Shown here piece after piece: positions 7,672 to 15,792 of a DNA stretch of 27,042 nt. Each line of letters opens with the position of its first letter. Positions within the stretch are counted from its first letter, which is position 1. The notes under the pieces are model-generated. The model worked only from the letters and a program-made list of their open reading frames with translations, ran no database searches and had not been told where the DNA came from. Source of the DNA: Phycisphaerales bacterium UBA2421 (GTDB lineage: Bacteria; Planctomycetota; Phycisphaerae; Tepidisphaerales; Tepidisphaeraceae); contig DDRH01000064.1 of NCBI GenBank assembly GCA_002343075.1, forward strand, positions 10,197 through 37,238. The letters run 5' to 3'. The position numbers were made by a program, and so were the translations under genes.

Positions 7672-8307
7672 CTATACCCCTGCCAGCGCCGACTTGTTGT
7701 TTGTCATCACAACCGTTTCCCACAAATCCAGCACATCGAGCTTGTAACGGTAGTCGATCTGCATCTTTGTCTTGCGCATCAGTTCAGGCAGAGCAAGATC
7801 GCTGCGCCAACCCAGCCGGGTGCAAAGCGGGCAGAGCCATTTCTCGATCATTGCAACGAAACGATTACTCGACTGAAAGTGGTTGAGGACGACGATGCGC
7901 GCGTCGGGCTTGGCGACGCGCTGCGCCTCTTGCACAAGCACGACCGGATCACTCACAACACTGATGACGTGACTAATAAAAACGTGATCAAAATAATCAT
8001 CTGGAAACGGCAGCGTGAGTGCGTTGGCTTGAACGAGCGTCACGTTCTTGATGTTCTGCTCGCGAATCTTCTTGCGCGCTTCACGAAGCATGCCATCGGA
8101 TAGGTCGATCCCGATCACATGGCCCTGGCTGGGATAGAAACCAAGCGACGCGCCCGTGCCGATGCCAAGGTCAAGCACCTTATCGTCTTGAGCGATATTC
8201 ATGTGCTTAATCGCTTCGCTGATCCGCCGCTTCACCAGCTTGGCGAACGTAACATCATACACCAGCGACTGAATATCGTAGATCTTTTTTGTGGTCGTTT
8301 CCTGCAT
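7672..8307 (-). CDS. Class I SAM-dependent methyltransferase, PmtA/UbiE-like
   Basis: A Rossmann-fold methyltransferase of 211 residues. Motif I is VLDLGIGTGASL. It is followed by GIDLSDGMLREARKK (motif II with the acidic residue contacting SAM), NALTLPFPDDYFDHVF (motif III region) and EAQRVAKPDARIVVLNH. The N-terminal KKIYDIQSLVYDVTF and the IGTGASLGFYP pattern resemble bacterial phosphatidylethanolamine N-methyltransferase of the Rhodobacter PmtA type. UbiE-like quinone methyltransferases are also close, so the substrate stays open. Start chosen at ATG 8307-8305 (MQETTTKK); an in-frame TTG seven codons upstream is possible. It is the last gene of the minus-strand run, 75 bases after the pgl stop and just ahead of the terminator. 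Confidence 0.8.
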   Translation of the reverse strand: MQETTTKKIYDIQSLVYDVTFAKLVKRRISEAIKHMNIAQDDKVLDLGIGTGASLGFYPSQGHVIGIDLSDGMLREARKKIREQNIKNVTLVQANALTLPFPDDYFDHVFISHVISVVSDPVVLVQEAQRVAKPDARIVVLNHFQSSNRFVAMIEKWLCPLCTRLGWRSDLALPELMRKTKMQIDYRYKLDVLDLWETVVMTNNKSALAGV

Positions 8308-8382
8308 GCCGGCCTGAGAAGATAGCAAATCGGGGCGTTGTGTAAACTCGGGGACTACCCTGATTTCGGGTGAATTGACGAT

Positions 8383-9147
8383 TTATTCCGTGGAATCCAT
8401 CCCTGCTGCGCCGGAGTCGAGGAGCCAGGTGACCGTCCCCCCGGCGGGGGAAGGATCAACCTGCTGAATCGGCAATCGGGCCGGGTCGCTCGGGCCTCCC
8501 AGCACCTCGGCCACCCGTGCCGCCTTATCTTTCCCGGCGCACAGAATCAGAATCTCGCGAGATCGATTGATAAATGGAAATGTCGTAGTGATGCGCCAAT
8601 GCGTACCCTTGGGAATGGCGATCAGGCTGTAATCATCGGGAATGCGATTGGCGACCACGCGATGCTGAGTCTCACTCACCGCAGGCGTGCCGGGGAACAG
8701 GCTTGCGGTGTGACCGTCGCCACCCATCCCAAGGAGCATGATGTCCGGGCCTTCATCGCCGAAGTGTTCCTTGAGCATCTGGCCGTACGACTTGGCGGCT
8801 TCCTCGGGATCGCCTTCGCCTTTCATGCGATACACCTGGCCGACTGGAATTGGAACCCGGCTGATCATCGCTTCATTGGCCATTCGATAGTTGCTGTCCA
8901 ATGAATCCGGCGGCACGCATCGCTCGTCGCCGAAGTACAACTCAACATTTCGCCAGTCGATCTGCGATTTCCAAGCGTCCTCAGCCAGAAGCTCATACAA
9001 CGCCTTGGGCGTGCTGCCTCCTGAAAGGAAAAGCGAAAACAGGTCACCATCCCTCTCACACTTCGCCGCAGTAGCAACGATTCGCCGGGCGGCCTCTTCA
9101 ACCATTTCTGCTTGATCCTTGACGACTTTGATTGCGGGTGTAGCCAT
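8383..9147 (-). CDS. pgl: 6-phosphogluconolactonase (DevB/Pgl type)
   Basis: Hydrolyses 6-phosphogluconolactone in the oxidative pentose phosphate pathway. Its 254 residues match the NagB/Pgl family length. Characteristic motifs are FSLFLSGGSTPKALYELL, NVELYFGDERCVPPDSLDSN, GPDIMLLGMGGDGHTASLFPG (the catalytic GDGHTASLFPG loop) and PKGTHWRITTTFPFINRSR. The ATG at 9147-9145 (MATPAIKVVKDQ) is preferred over a TTG three codons upstream. It lies 195 bases downstream of spoVR, and no clear terminator was found between them. It may belong to the PrkA transcript or have its own promoter in that gap. With glk elsewhere in the window it supports glucose use through glucose-6-phosphate. Confidence 0.93.
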   Translation of the reverse strand: MATPAIKVVKDQAEMVEEAARRIVATAAKCERDGDLFSLFLSGGSTPKALYELLAEDAWKSQIDWRNVELYFGDERCVPPDSLDSNYRMANEAMISRVPIPVGQVYRMKGEGDPEEAAKSYGQMLKEHFGDEGPDIMLLGMGGDGHTASLFPGTPAVSETQHRVVANRIPDDYSLIAIPKGTHWRITTTFPFINRSREILILCAGKDKAARVAEVLGGPSDPARLPIQQVDPSPAGGTVTWLLDSGAAGMDSTE

Positions 9148-9342
9148 TGAGGTCAATTTTAGGCGCAGCGTCAGTCCGCCTCAATGTTGTAGCGCAGGTT
9201 ACTTGCGAATGGCACTGAAACTCAATCATTCCCAGCGTCAAGCGGAATGGACAACCAGTGTTCCCGCGAGCCACCAAAATGAAGGCTTCCTAACATCGGG
9301 CGTGCGGCGGAAGTTGCGATACTCGATCGGGTTCACAGGTGG

Positions 9343-10911
9343 TTACCCAAGCGGGTGCGCAGGCTGCGGCAGCTCATCGTGAATCGTCTGCTGCTTTGGT
9401 TGATCGCCGTTGTAGCTGAACAGCATCATCTCTTCATCAATGCGCGCCTGCAGATGAACCGGCCTTTGCCAGATCCTCCAGACGTTCTTCAGCGTTTCAA
9501 TGGCAAACTTGATCTCGATATCCTGACCGTTGTGCTTTTGAGCGAGGTATAGCTCTCCACGATTGCAGTAGTTGCCGTCGGCTACATAGATAAACGGGCG
9601 GCCCATGTTCGTCAGTTGATAGAGTAACGTATGCTTGATGCGCACCGGGTCGCGGCTGAGGATGCGCAACTGGCCGGTATGTGGATCACGGCCGTACTGA
9701 TAGAACTTGTGCCTTTCGATGAACTCGGGCGTCATGAATTCATCGATGAACTGAACATCGTTGTACACACGGCGTACCTCAAAGATCTTCTCTCTGCCGA
9801 GGCCGAGGCCCTTATCCCATTTTCTGCGCGCACCGAGGTCTTCGCATTCGTCGTAATCCTTGCCGAACTTCCCCTTGTTCCATCGCTCTTCGATGTCACG
9901 AAACAACTCGATTCCAATCTTGTACGGGTTAAAACCACCCGGCGGCATGTGGACCGTGCCACTGTGATGGTCGGCGTAATCAATCACCTCGGCGGCGGTC
10001 ACGAAGTGCTTGCTCATCAGCGTGCTGTGCCAGTAGCTGGCCCAGCCTTCATTCATCACTTTTGTCATTCCCTGCGGCGCGAAGTAATAGGCTTCCTCTC
10101 GCACAATGCTCAGACAATCCGCCTGCCAATCGTCAAGCCGCGCGTGCTCCAGCAGATAGGCCAGCACGTCGCGCGTGGGCCGCGCCGGCGTGGAGTGACG
10201 CTGTCGGGCGGCATCTTCCTGCAATCGCTTAGACTCCGCCGCCAGCTTCTCCGGCGGGTTCATCCAGCGATCGAGATAGTCTTTTGATTTAAACTTCGTG
10301 ACCACCGGCCCCTGGCGCGAGGCAACATGACCGGTACCAGTCGCCCGCTGCGCCGTCTCCATCGGCCCGCGGTTGAGGAACATGCTGTGGGGGTCGATCA
10401 GATCTTCAACGCTCAGGCAGACATCCATCCACCGCTCGACGGTGTCGTAACCGTGCTGTTCGATGTATCGGCGGACTCGCGTGGCATGGTTGGCCATCTC
10501 GTCCATCATTTTGCGATTCGTCTGACTGAACCAGGCATTGTTCTTGAAAAAATCACAATGGCCGTACACATGCGCGATGACCAGCTTCTGATCGACCAGC
10601 CCGTTGCTCTCCTGCAGATAGGCGTAGCAGGGGTCGTTGTTGATCACCATCTCATAAATGCGGCCAAGGCCATAGTGATGTTGCTTCCGCAGGCGTTCAT
10701 ACTCCATCCCAAATCGCCAGTGTGGATACCGCTGTGGGAACCCACCGTAGGCAGCGATCTGGTTCATCTGCTCGTAGTCACACATCTCGAAAATAGTCGG
10801 ATAGAAATCCAGTCCATACGACTTCGCTTGCTCGCGGATCAGCTTCTTCGCTGCGAGCAACTCGGGGGGGAAGGGGATGAGGGTGTGCTTGGGCATGGAC
10901 CGCACTTTCAT
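9343..10911 (-). CDS. SpoVR family protein (YcgB-like)
   Basis: A 522-residue member of the SpoVR family. The name comes from a Bacillus spore-cortex gene; relatives such as E. coli YcgB (about 510 aa) occur in non-spore-formers. Biochemical function is unknown. Family signatures are YGLDFYPTIFEMCDYEQMNQIAAYGGFP written in shorter pieces: DFYPTIFEMCDYEQMN and AYGGFPQRYPHWRFGMEYE. INNDPCYAYL, HVYGHCDFFKNNAWF, the Glu/His-rich VMNEGWASYWHSTLM and GFNPYKIGIELFRDIEERW follow. The several conserved His and Glu residues hint at a metal-dependent enzyme (inference). ATG 10911-10909 starts 3 bases after the preceding stop, implying coupling; an internal ATG five codons on is an alternative. It is encoded with PrkA and YeaH, its known functional neighbours. 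Confidence 0.95.
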   Translation of the reverse strand: MKVRSMPKHTLIPFPPELLAAKKLIREQAKSYGLDFYPTIFEMCDYEQMNQIAAYGGFPQRYPHWRFGMEYERLRKQHHYGLGRIYEMVINNDPCYAYLQESNGLVDQKLVIAHVYGHCDFFKNNAWFSQTNRKMMDEMANHATRVRRYIEQHGYDTVERWMDVCLSVEDLIDPHSMFLNRGPMETAQRATGTGHVASRQGPVVTKFKSKDYLDRWMNPPEKLAAESKRLQEDAARQRHSTPARPTRDVLAYLLEHARLDDWQADCLSIVREEAYYFAPQGMTKVMNEGWASYWHSTLMSKHFVTAAEVIDYADHHSGTVHMPPGGFNPYKIGIELFRDIEERWNKGKFGKDYDECEDLGARRKWDKGLGLGREKIFEVRRVYNDVQFIDEFMTPEFIERHKFYQYGRDPHTGQLRILSRDPVRIKHTLLYQLTNMGRPFIYVADGNYCNRGELYLAQKHNGQDIEIKFAIETLKNVWRIWQRPVHLQARIDEEMMLFSYNGDQPKQQTIHDELPQPAHPLG

Positions 10912-10914
10912 CTG

Positions 10915-11472
10915 TTACGCCGTCGGTGGCGAGCCGTTCAGCCTCACGGGCAATCCATCGATACTACGGCTGTTGTTCTTCAGGCGGTACTCGTTCAACT
11001 CGGCGTCGCTCTTCCTTGAAACCCATTTCGCCAGTTCCTCCCGATGGGCAACGAACTGCATGCGGGGAACGCCGAAGCCGCAGGAGGTCTGCACTGAATC
11101 GATATGCAACGCAACAATCTGCCGAACCCCCGCCGCGGGGGTGAATCGGCCTATGAGTTCGTTCCACTTAGCATCGCCCGGCTGCACCACCTCAGCCTGG
11201 CCGTAGACACGAACTATGAGCGGCTTCTCACCAAAGCTACAAAACATCATTGTCAGCCGGCCGTCGTTCATAACATGGGCCGCCGTCTCATTGCCACTCC
11301 TGGTCATGTCGAGGTAAGCCACCGTCTTCTCGTCGAGGACACGAAGCGAATCAGTTCCCTTGGGCGATAAATTGACCCGACTCGCCGCCGCCGAAGATGC
11401 GACGAAGAACACCGGCTGCTCCCGGATAAAGTTGGAGAGATGCGATGTCAGTGAGTGTAGCAATGATCCCAT
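10915..11472 (-). CDS. Pyridoxamine 5'-phosphate oxidase-like FMN-binding protein
   Basis: A 185-residue split-barrel flavin-binding protein of the PNPOx-like family. Visible features are an N-terminal helix, then FFVASSAAASRVNLSPKG, VLDEKTVAYLDMTRSGNETAAHV, RLTMMFCSFGEKPLIVRVYG and a C-terminal CGFGVPRMQF followed by a helical tail. This matches the subgroup commonly annotated as pyridoxamine 5'-phosphate oxidase family protein, mostly of unknown substrate. The ATG at 11472-11470 is favoured because GAGG lies six bases upstream. A TTG at 11484 would overlap the YeaH stop. It lies between yeaH and spoVR with near-zero spacing, so it is translationally coupled to the stress module. That suggests a redox or flavin step linked to the module (inference). 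Confidence 0.82.
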   Translation of the reverse strand: MGSLLHSLTSHLSNFIREQPVFFVASSAAASRVNLSPKGTDSLRVLDEKTVAYLDMTRSGNETAAHVMNDGRLTMMFCSFGEKPLIVRVYGQAEVVQPGDAKWNELIGRFTPAAGVRQIVALHIDSVQTSCGFGVPRMQFVAHREELAKWVSRKSDAELNEYRLKNNSRSIDGLPVRLNGSPPTA

Positions 11473-11480
11473 ATTGGGCC

Positions 11481-12569
11481 TCAATGTCCCTTCCCAAAAA
11501 AAGTCTTGATTGAATCGTAGATGTCGTCCTTCGAGTTCACGCGGCTGGTGAGCATCTTCTCGTGACCCTTCAGATGCTCGTGCAGCACGTTAATAAAATT
11601 GCCGGAACCGTACGCGCTCGCCACCTGGCAATAACCGAACATGTTGCACATCGGGAGCAGATGATCCTTCAGCAGCTTAATGCAATCGCGGCTGTCGGCT
11701 TCGCTGCTGTTGTCGCCGTCGCTGAAATGAAAGAGGTAGATGTTCCACTCTTCAGGGGAATAGTGGCTGTCGAGCAGTTGCTTGCATGTCCGAAACGCGC
11801 TGCTGATCTTGGTCCCGCCGTCTTCTCGCAGGTGGTAGAATGTGTGTTTGTCCACCTCCTTGGCATTCACGTCGTGGACGATGTAGCGGCTCTCGATTCC
11901 CTCGTAATTCTTGCGCAGCCAGGTGTCTATCCAGAAGCTTTCCAGGCGAACCAGTTCTTTCTGCTCTTCTCCCATGCTGCCGCTGACGTCCATCATAAAC
12001 ACGATCAGCGCATTGCTCTGCGGACTCTTAATTTCTTTCCAGCTTCTGTAGCGAATGTCCTTCTTCTCGGGGATGATGACCGGGTTATCGGGATCATAAT
12101 TCCCGGTCATAATCTGTCGCTTGATCGCTTCCTTAAAGCTCCGCTTGAAATGCCGCAGGCTTTCCGGGCCGACCCTGCGCAGTGACGAGTACTTTTCTCG
12201 CACTGTGGTAATTCTGTGCCGGCCCTTCGGCTCGATACGGGGAAGTTTCAACTCTTCAGCGAGTATCTCAGCCAGTTCGTCCAGCGTGAGATCAACTTCC
12301 ATCAGGTGCTGTCCCTGCTGTTCACCTCCCTGACCCTTTCCTTTGCCCACGGCTTGCCCCTCGTCCCCTTCGCCTGTTCCCACCCCTTGGCTGTTGTCGC
12401 CATAACGAAAATGCGGCAGGTCAATATTGCGTACCGGAATGCTGATGAGGTGCTTGCCCTCCTTGCCGATCAGTTCGCCCTTGGAGAGAAATTTGCGCAA
12501 GTCGTCTCTGATTCGTCCTTTGACGATCTGCCGGAAGCGCTGATGATCTTTCTCAATCTTTAAGACCAT
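11481..12569 (-). CDS. yeaH: DUF444 family VWA protein (YeaH/YhbH)
   Basis: A 362-residue DUF444 protein, partner of the PrkA kinase in the E. coli yeaG-yeaH operon and known as YhbH in Bacillus. The N-terminus ([20 protein letters not shown]) and the [14 protein letters not shown] block are family hallmarks. A Gly/Gln-rich linker (about 58-88) precedes the conserved middle. The C-terminal half is a von Willebrand A fold with the MIDAS motif DVSGSMG at 194-200, [17 protein letters not shown] and FHFSDGDN. It is somewhat shorter than E. coli YeaH (427). ATG 12569-12567 lies 15 bases after the stop of the small membrane protein. A GCGCGC/GCGCGC hairpin (12580-12597) sits just upstream and may affect translation. 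Molecular role is unknown. Confidence 0.94.
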   Translation of the reverse strand: MVLKIEKDHQRFRQIVKGRIRDDLRKFLSKGELIGKEGKHLISIPVRNIDLPHFRYGDNSQGVGTGEGDEGQAVGKGKGQGGEQQGQHLMEVDLTLDELAEILAEELKLPRIEPKGRHRITTVREKYSSLRRVGPESLRHFKRSFKEAIKRQIMTGNYDPDNPVIIPEKKDIRYRSWKEIKSPQSNALIVFMMDVSGSMGEEQKELVRLESFWIDTWLRKNYEGIESRYIVHDVNAKEVDKHTFYHLREDGGTKISSAFRTCKQLLDSHYSPEEWNIYLFHFSDGDNSSEADSRDCIKLLKDHLLPMCNMFGYCQVASAYGSGNFINVLHEHLKGHEKMLTSRVNSKDDIYDSIKTFFGKGH

Positions 12570-12584
12570 GCTGTTCCACGCGCG

Positions 12585-12812
12585 CTACGCGGCGCGCTTT
12601 GCTAACAACCAAAGACCAATCAGCACGACGATTCCACTACCGACCAGGCCGACATAGGTCCCCACAGCGGCGTCGCGAATGGCGTCAGCCGGGCTACCCG
12701 TCGCCTCGGAAGCGAACATGCCAAACCGCGGGTCGGTCGCCCAGAAGAACATCACGCCGAGCGAGCCGACTATCAGCAGGCTAAATCCGGATCGTTTGGT
12801 GTCCCGGGTCAT
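12585..12812 (-). CDS. Small two-helix membrane protein in the PrkA operon
   Basis: A 75-residue protein of unknown function. A short basic N-terminus (MTRDTKRS) leads into a hydrophobic segment (about 9-26). A central loop follows (ATDPRFGMFASEATGSPADA), then a second hydrophobic segment (about 48-70) and a basic end (LLAKRAA). This predicts an inner-membrane hairpin with both ends in the cytoplasm. The start ATG shares four bases with the upstream stop (ATGA), a typical sign of translational coupling, which supports it as a real gene despite its size. It could place the kinase module at the membrane (inference). No family is recognised. Confidence 0.72.
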   Translation of the reverse strand: MTRDTKRSGFSLLIVGSLGVMFFWATDPRFGMFASEATGSPADAIRDAAVGTYVGLVGSGIVVLIGLWLLAKRAA

Positions 12813-13012
12813 GCTTCAACCTGTGCCAAGGCATGCCGACCGCGAGCGGGGACTTCAATCTCGACGAAAAACGTCGATGGATATAGATAGTCCTCCATTT
12901 CTTCATCAATCACGCGAATATTCTGGAGGCCATCATTCACCTCGGGCCGGATCACCTTATAGATCTTTCCGACCACCAGCGAAGCTTCGACGCCCGCGTT
13001 CTTCACGCACAT
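12809..13012 (-). CDS. Conserved small protein with a DYLYP motif
   Basis: A 67-residue protein beginning MCVKNAGVEASLVVGKIYKV, then LQNIRVIDEEMEDYLYPSTFF and a short acidic/basic end. From memory, small cyanobacterial and other bacterial proteins share the pattern C-V-K/N-N-x-G-x-x-A-S-L, I-Y-x-V and the motif EDYLYP. They are annotated only as hypothetical. The fold is probably a small beta barrel (inference). The ATG at 13012 is chosen because it is where homology starts; the frame upstream (to 13144) overlaps the preceding gene and reads as unlikely protein. No good Shine-Dalgarno sequence is seen. It overlaps the next gene by four bases. Confidence 0.65.
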   Translation of the reverse strand: MCVKNAGVEASLVVGKIYKVIRPEVNDGLQNIRVIDEEMEDYLYPSTFFVEIEVPARGRHALAQVEA

Positions 13013-13061
13013 TGCACAGTACGGATAATGCTTACGGCTCGAGATTCCGCTTGATTTCCCA

Positions 13062-13280
13062 CTAAACGCGGCCGACGCCGTGCGCTTCGTACCAGTGAAT
13101 CTTCGCGTCGCCAATCCAGCCATCATCTCTCTCCACTCGGGCAATACCCTTTAGCTTCCGCCAATTCTTTCCGCCGTGCGCTTCGACCAGCCGTTTCAAA
13201 ACCCGGATGCCGCGTCCTCTGGCAATCTCGGTCACGCCTCGGATCCTACTCAGCAACTTAAAGTCGCGACGTTCCTCCAT
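13062..13280 (-). CDS. Conserved small protein, 72 aa, possibly ended early by an in-frame TAG
   Basis: Starts at ATG 13280-13278 behind a near-perfect Shine-Dalgarno sequence (GAGGAGG, six bases away), 30 bases after the prkA stop. The sequence includes EIARGRGIRVLKRLVEAHGG, NWRKLKGIARVERDDG and AKIHWYEAHGVGRV before TAG at 13064-13062. It resembles a family of 70-80-residue hypothetical proteins with a central WRKxKG and a HWYEAHGIG motif. As remembered, these end in a basic tail of the type xxxKIKRxL. In this gene the same frame beyond the TAG continues WEIKRNLEP and then TAA (13034-13032), which fits that tail. The gene is therefore either slightly truncated, read through, or carries a sequencing error. 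Function unknown. Confidence 0.62.
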   Translation of the reverse strand: MEERRDFKLLSRIRGVTEIARGRGIRVLKRLVEAHGGKNWRKLKGIARVERDDGWIGDAKIHWYEAHGVGRV

Positions 13281-13310
13281 GAACGCCTCCTCAAATCACT
13301 AAACATCAGA

Positions 13311-15383
13311 CTACTCGTCCTGCTTGCTGTCTCCTCGCGCAAAAATGCTCGCGACATAGTTCAACACATCGGTGGCACTGGTTTCATTATAGCCGAAGTA
13401 CTTAATCAGCCGCTGCTTGACGACGTCGATCTTCTGCTGCGTTTCATCGTCAACAACGGAAGAAACAAGATTCTTCAGCTTGATGGTATCGCGCTGATCC
13501 TCGAACAGTTTGAGTTCCAGCGCTTTGAGCAATCGAGCGTTGGTGCTGTATTCAAACTTCTTGCCATCGAGGGCCAGCGCCCCGATGTAGTTCATGATTT
13601 CCTGCCGAAAGTCATCTTTTCGGCTATCCGGGATGTCGATTTTCTCTTCGATGGATCGCATCAATCGCTCATCCGGCTCTTCATCGCGACCGGTGTAGCG
13701 GTTACGGACACGCTCGTGTTGCGTGTAGGCTCGCACGCTCTCGATATAGTTGGTCGCCAGACGCTTGATGGCGTCCTCATCGGCGCTGATCGCCCGCTGC
13801 ACTTCAGCCTTGAGAATGTCTTCATACTCTTCCCGCACGACCGCTAGCAGTTCGCGATAGTCCTTTTTCAGCTCTTCGTCCGTAATGAGCGAGTGGTGTG
13901 TCAAACCCCCTTCCAACTCATTCATCACCATGAACGGGTTAATCGCTTTATCAAGCTGCGCCTGCTGGCTTACCAACGCGTTGCTGATTTTGTCCTGAAT
14001 ATAGCGGGGGCTGATGCCGGTCATGCCTTCGCGCGGGCTTTCTTCCTTCAGTTCTTTAATGCTGTCTTCCGTGAAGCCGGGAATCTGCTTGCCGTTGTAC
14101 AGCTTCAGCTTCTGCACCTTGGTTATGCCGGCCTTTTTCGGCTCGCCGAGCCGGGTGAGCACAGCCCACATCGCTGCCACTTCAACCGTGTGCGGCGCGA
14201 TGTGCATACCCCTGACGCGTTCGGGGCCGAAATCTTTCAGGTAAATCTTGACTTCATCATCGAGCTTGATGTTGTACGGCACGTCAATCTTGATCGTCCG
14301 GTCACGAAATGCCTCCATCATCTCATTGCCTTGAAGCTTCTTGTATTCAGGCTCATTGGTGTGGCCCAGAATCACCTCGTCGATGTGCGTCTGCGCAAAC
14401 TTCTTGGGCTTGATCATGTGCTCCTGGCTCGCGCCGAGCAGATCATAAAGAAATGCAACATCGAGCTTAAGTACTTCGATGAACTCGACAATTCCCCGGT
14501 TGGCGATGTTCAGTTCGCCGTCAAAGTTGAATGCGCGGGGGTCGCTGTCACTGCCATATTCGGCAATCTTGCGATAGTTGATATCGCCCGTCAGCTCGGT
14601 GCTATCCTGGTTCTTCTCATCCTTCGGCTGAAACGTGCCGATGCCCCGTCGGTCTTTTTCGCTCAGGATCAGTCGTTTCACCTTCACATGATCCATGACC
14701 TTCTTCCAGTCGCCGCCGTACATTTCCATTAGCTCGTCCATGATCTTGCGGCAGAACGGGCAAACGTCGCCATAAAGCCGCAGGCGGTGGCCCTCGGGCA
14801 GTTTGTCGTTAATCTGCTCCAGCACTTCCGCTCTCGCTTCCTTGGGAATCAGCAGCAGCGGCTCTTCATGCATCGGGCAATCAAGAAAATGTTCGCCGTC
14901 GTCGTTATTCAGCTTATGCGGCAGTCGCCAGGAGTAGGTGAACAGCCGGCCGTCATCGGTGCGGCTATATGCTTCCAACCCCTTCTTCAGCAGCCTCGCA
15001 ATGGTCGATTTTGAGGAACCTACAGGACCGTGTAGCAGAAGAATGCGCTTCTCCGTGCCATACCCCTGCGCCGCCGACTTGAAGAAGTCGACCAACTGCA
15101 TCAGGGGCCGCTCCAGCCCAAAAATGGCATCGTGGCCACGGTCAACCGGATCACTGAAAAACTTATAGCGGGTGTACTCGTTTTTGAACTGAGTGAAGCT
15201 CTCGGTACCGTACGACAAAATCATGTCGTAAACACGTTGAAACGCATTGCGCGCAATTGTCGGATTGTCGGACACCAAGTCGAGATAGTCCCAGAACGTA
15301 CCATCCCAATGCTGGTCGCGGTACTGACCAAGATCGAGCTTGCGGTCGATGATCGAGAGGATCGGGTTTGCCTTGATAGCCAT
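13311..15383 (-). CDS. prkA: PrkA-type serine protein kinase (YeaG-like AAA+/kinase)
   Basis: A 690-residue member of the PrkA family, which joins an N-terminal AAA+ domain to a C-terminal PrkA domain. E. coli YeaG acts in nitrogen-starvation and stationary-phase adaptation; Bacillus PrkA is tied to sporulation. Visible features: [26 protein letters not shown] split as FWDYLDLV and [11 protein letters not shown], then Walker [11 protein letters not shown] (118-127) and the [13 protein letters not shown] block. A CPFC pair at 208-211 together with the Cys at 169 could bind metal (inference). [23 protein letters not shown] and [24 protein letters not shown], cut here as [15 protein letters not shown], follow. 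ATG 15383-15381 is preferred over GTG 15401 because GGAG lies seven bases upstream. It is the first gene of the tight operon and has a 409-base upstream gap. Confidence 0.95.
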   Translation of the reverse strand: MAIKANPILSIIDRKLDLGQYRDQHWDGTFWDYLDLVSDNPTIARNAFQRVYDMILSYGTESFTQFKNEYTRYKFFSDPVDRGHDAIFGLERPLMQLVDFFKSAAQGYGTEKRILLLHGPVGSSKSTIARLLKKGLEAYSRTDDGRLFTYSWRLPHKLNNDDGEHFLDCPMHEEPLLLIPKEARAEVLEQINDKLPEGHRLRLYGDVCPFCRKIMDELMEMYGGDWKKVMDHVKVKRLILSEKDRRGIGTFQPKDEKNQDSTELTGDINYRKIAEYGSDSDPRAFNFDGELNIANRGIVEFIEVLKLDVAFLYDLLGASQEHMIKPKKFAQTHIDEVILGHTNEPEYKKLQGNEMMEAFRDRTIKIDVPYNIKLDDEVKIYLKDFGPERVRGMHIAPHTVEVAAMWAVLTRLGEPKKAGITKVQKLKLYNGKQIPGFTEDSIKELKEESPREGMTGISPRYIQDKISNALVSQQAQLDKAINPFMVMNELEGGLTHHSLITDEELKKDYRELLAVVREEYEDILKAEVQRAISADEDAIKRLATNYIESVRAYTQHERVRNRYTGRDEEPDERLMRSIEEKIDIPDSRKDDFRQEIMNYIGALALDGKKFEYSTNARLLKALELKLFEDQRDTIKLKNLVSSVVDDETQQKIDVVKQRLIKYFGYNETSATDVLNYVASIFARGDSKQDE

Positions 15384-15792
15384 GGTTGCACTCCAGTTCA
15401 CAAACAGTTCCGTGCGATGCCGACGGCCGGCTCTCTCTGCATCGAACCAAAAGCGGCATCGAAAGAGCAGAATCGGGCAGCGGTGGCGAACGGAATATCA
15501 AAGAACGACCTGCGGGGGAGCCTTAGGAAGGTTATCGGCACAACGATCGCGGCATGTTCACCGCAATCTGCGGGCAGGCAACGAATTGCTCATGCCGCCC
15601 GCCGTTTCGCCTTCCCTGGCCGCTCCCTCGAACTATCCAATCATAGTACGGTAACCGCAGCGCGCGGTTCGTAAAGGGGTGGGATCGTGAAATCATTCAC
15701 GACAAGCTTTTGAGCGACGGAAGCCAGAAAGAGTGAAACTCTTCGCAGCAATTGCGCCGACCGTTTGTGGCGCAGGAAAAAATGGCCGGAGC
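15384..15792. promoter_or_regulatory. Long upstream region of prkA with two perfect inverted repeats
   Basis: No gene is convincing here. It must contain any dedicated prkA promoter and the end of the DUF1501 transcript. Two inverted repeats are seen. TCGTGAA-ATCA-TTCACGA (15685-15702) is a possible operator, and AAGAGT-GAA-ACTCTT (15729-15743) is a possible weak transcript-end hairpin 50 bases after the DUF1501 stop. I looked for a sigma-54 -24/-12 element, as known for E. coli yeaG, and did not find a good one. Confidence 0.4.

Noticed and set aside
15132..15674. Plus-strand open frame of 180 codons in the prkA upstream gap
   Set aside because: About half is antisense to prkA, and the remainder shows no conserved motif or good start.
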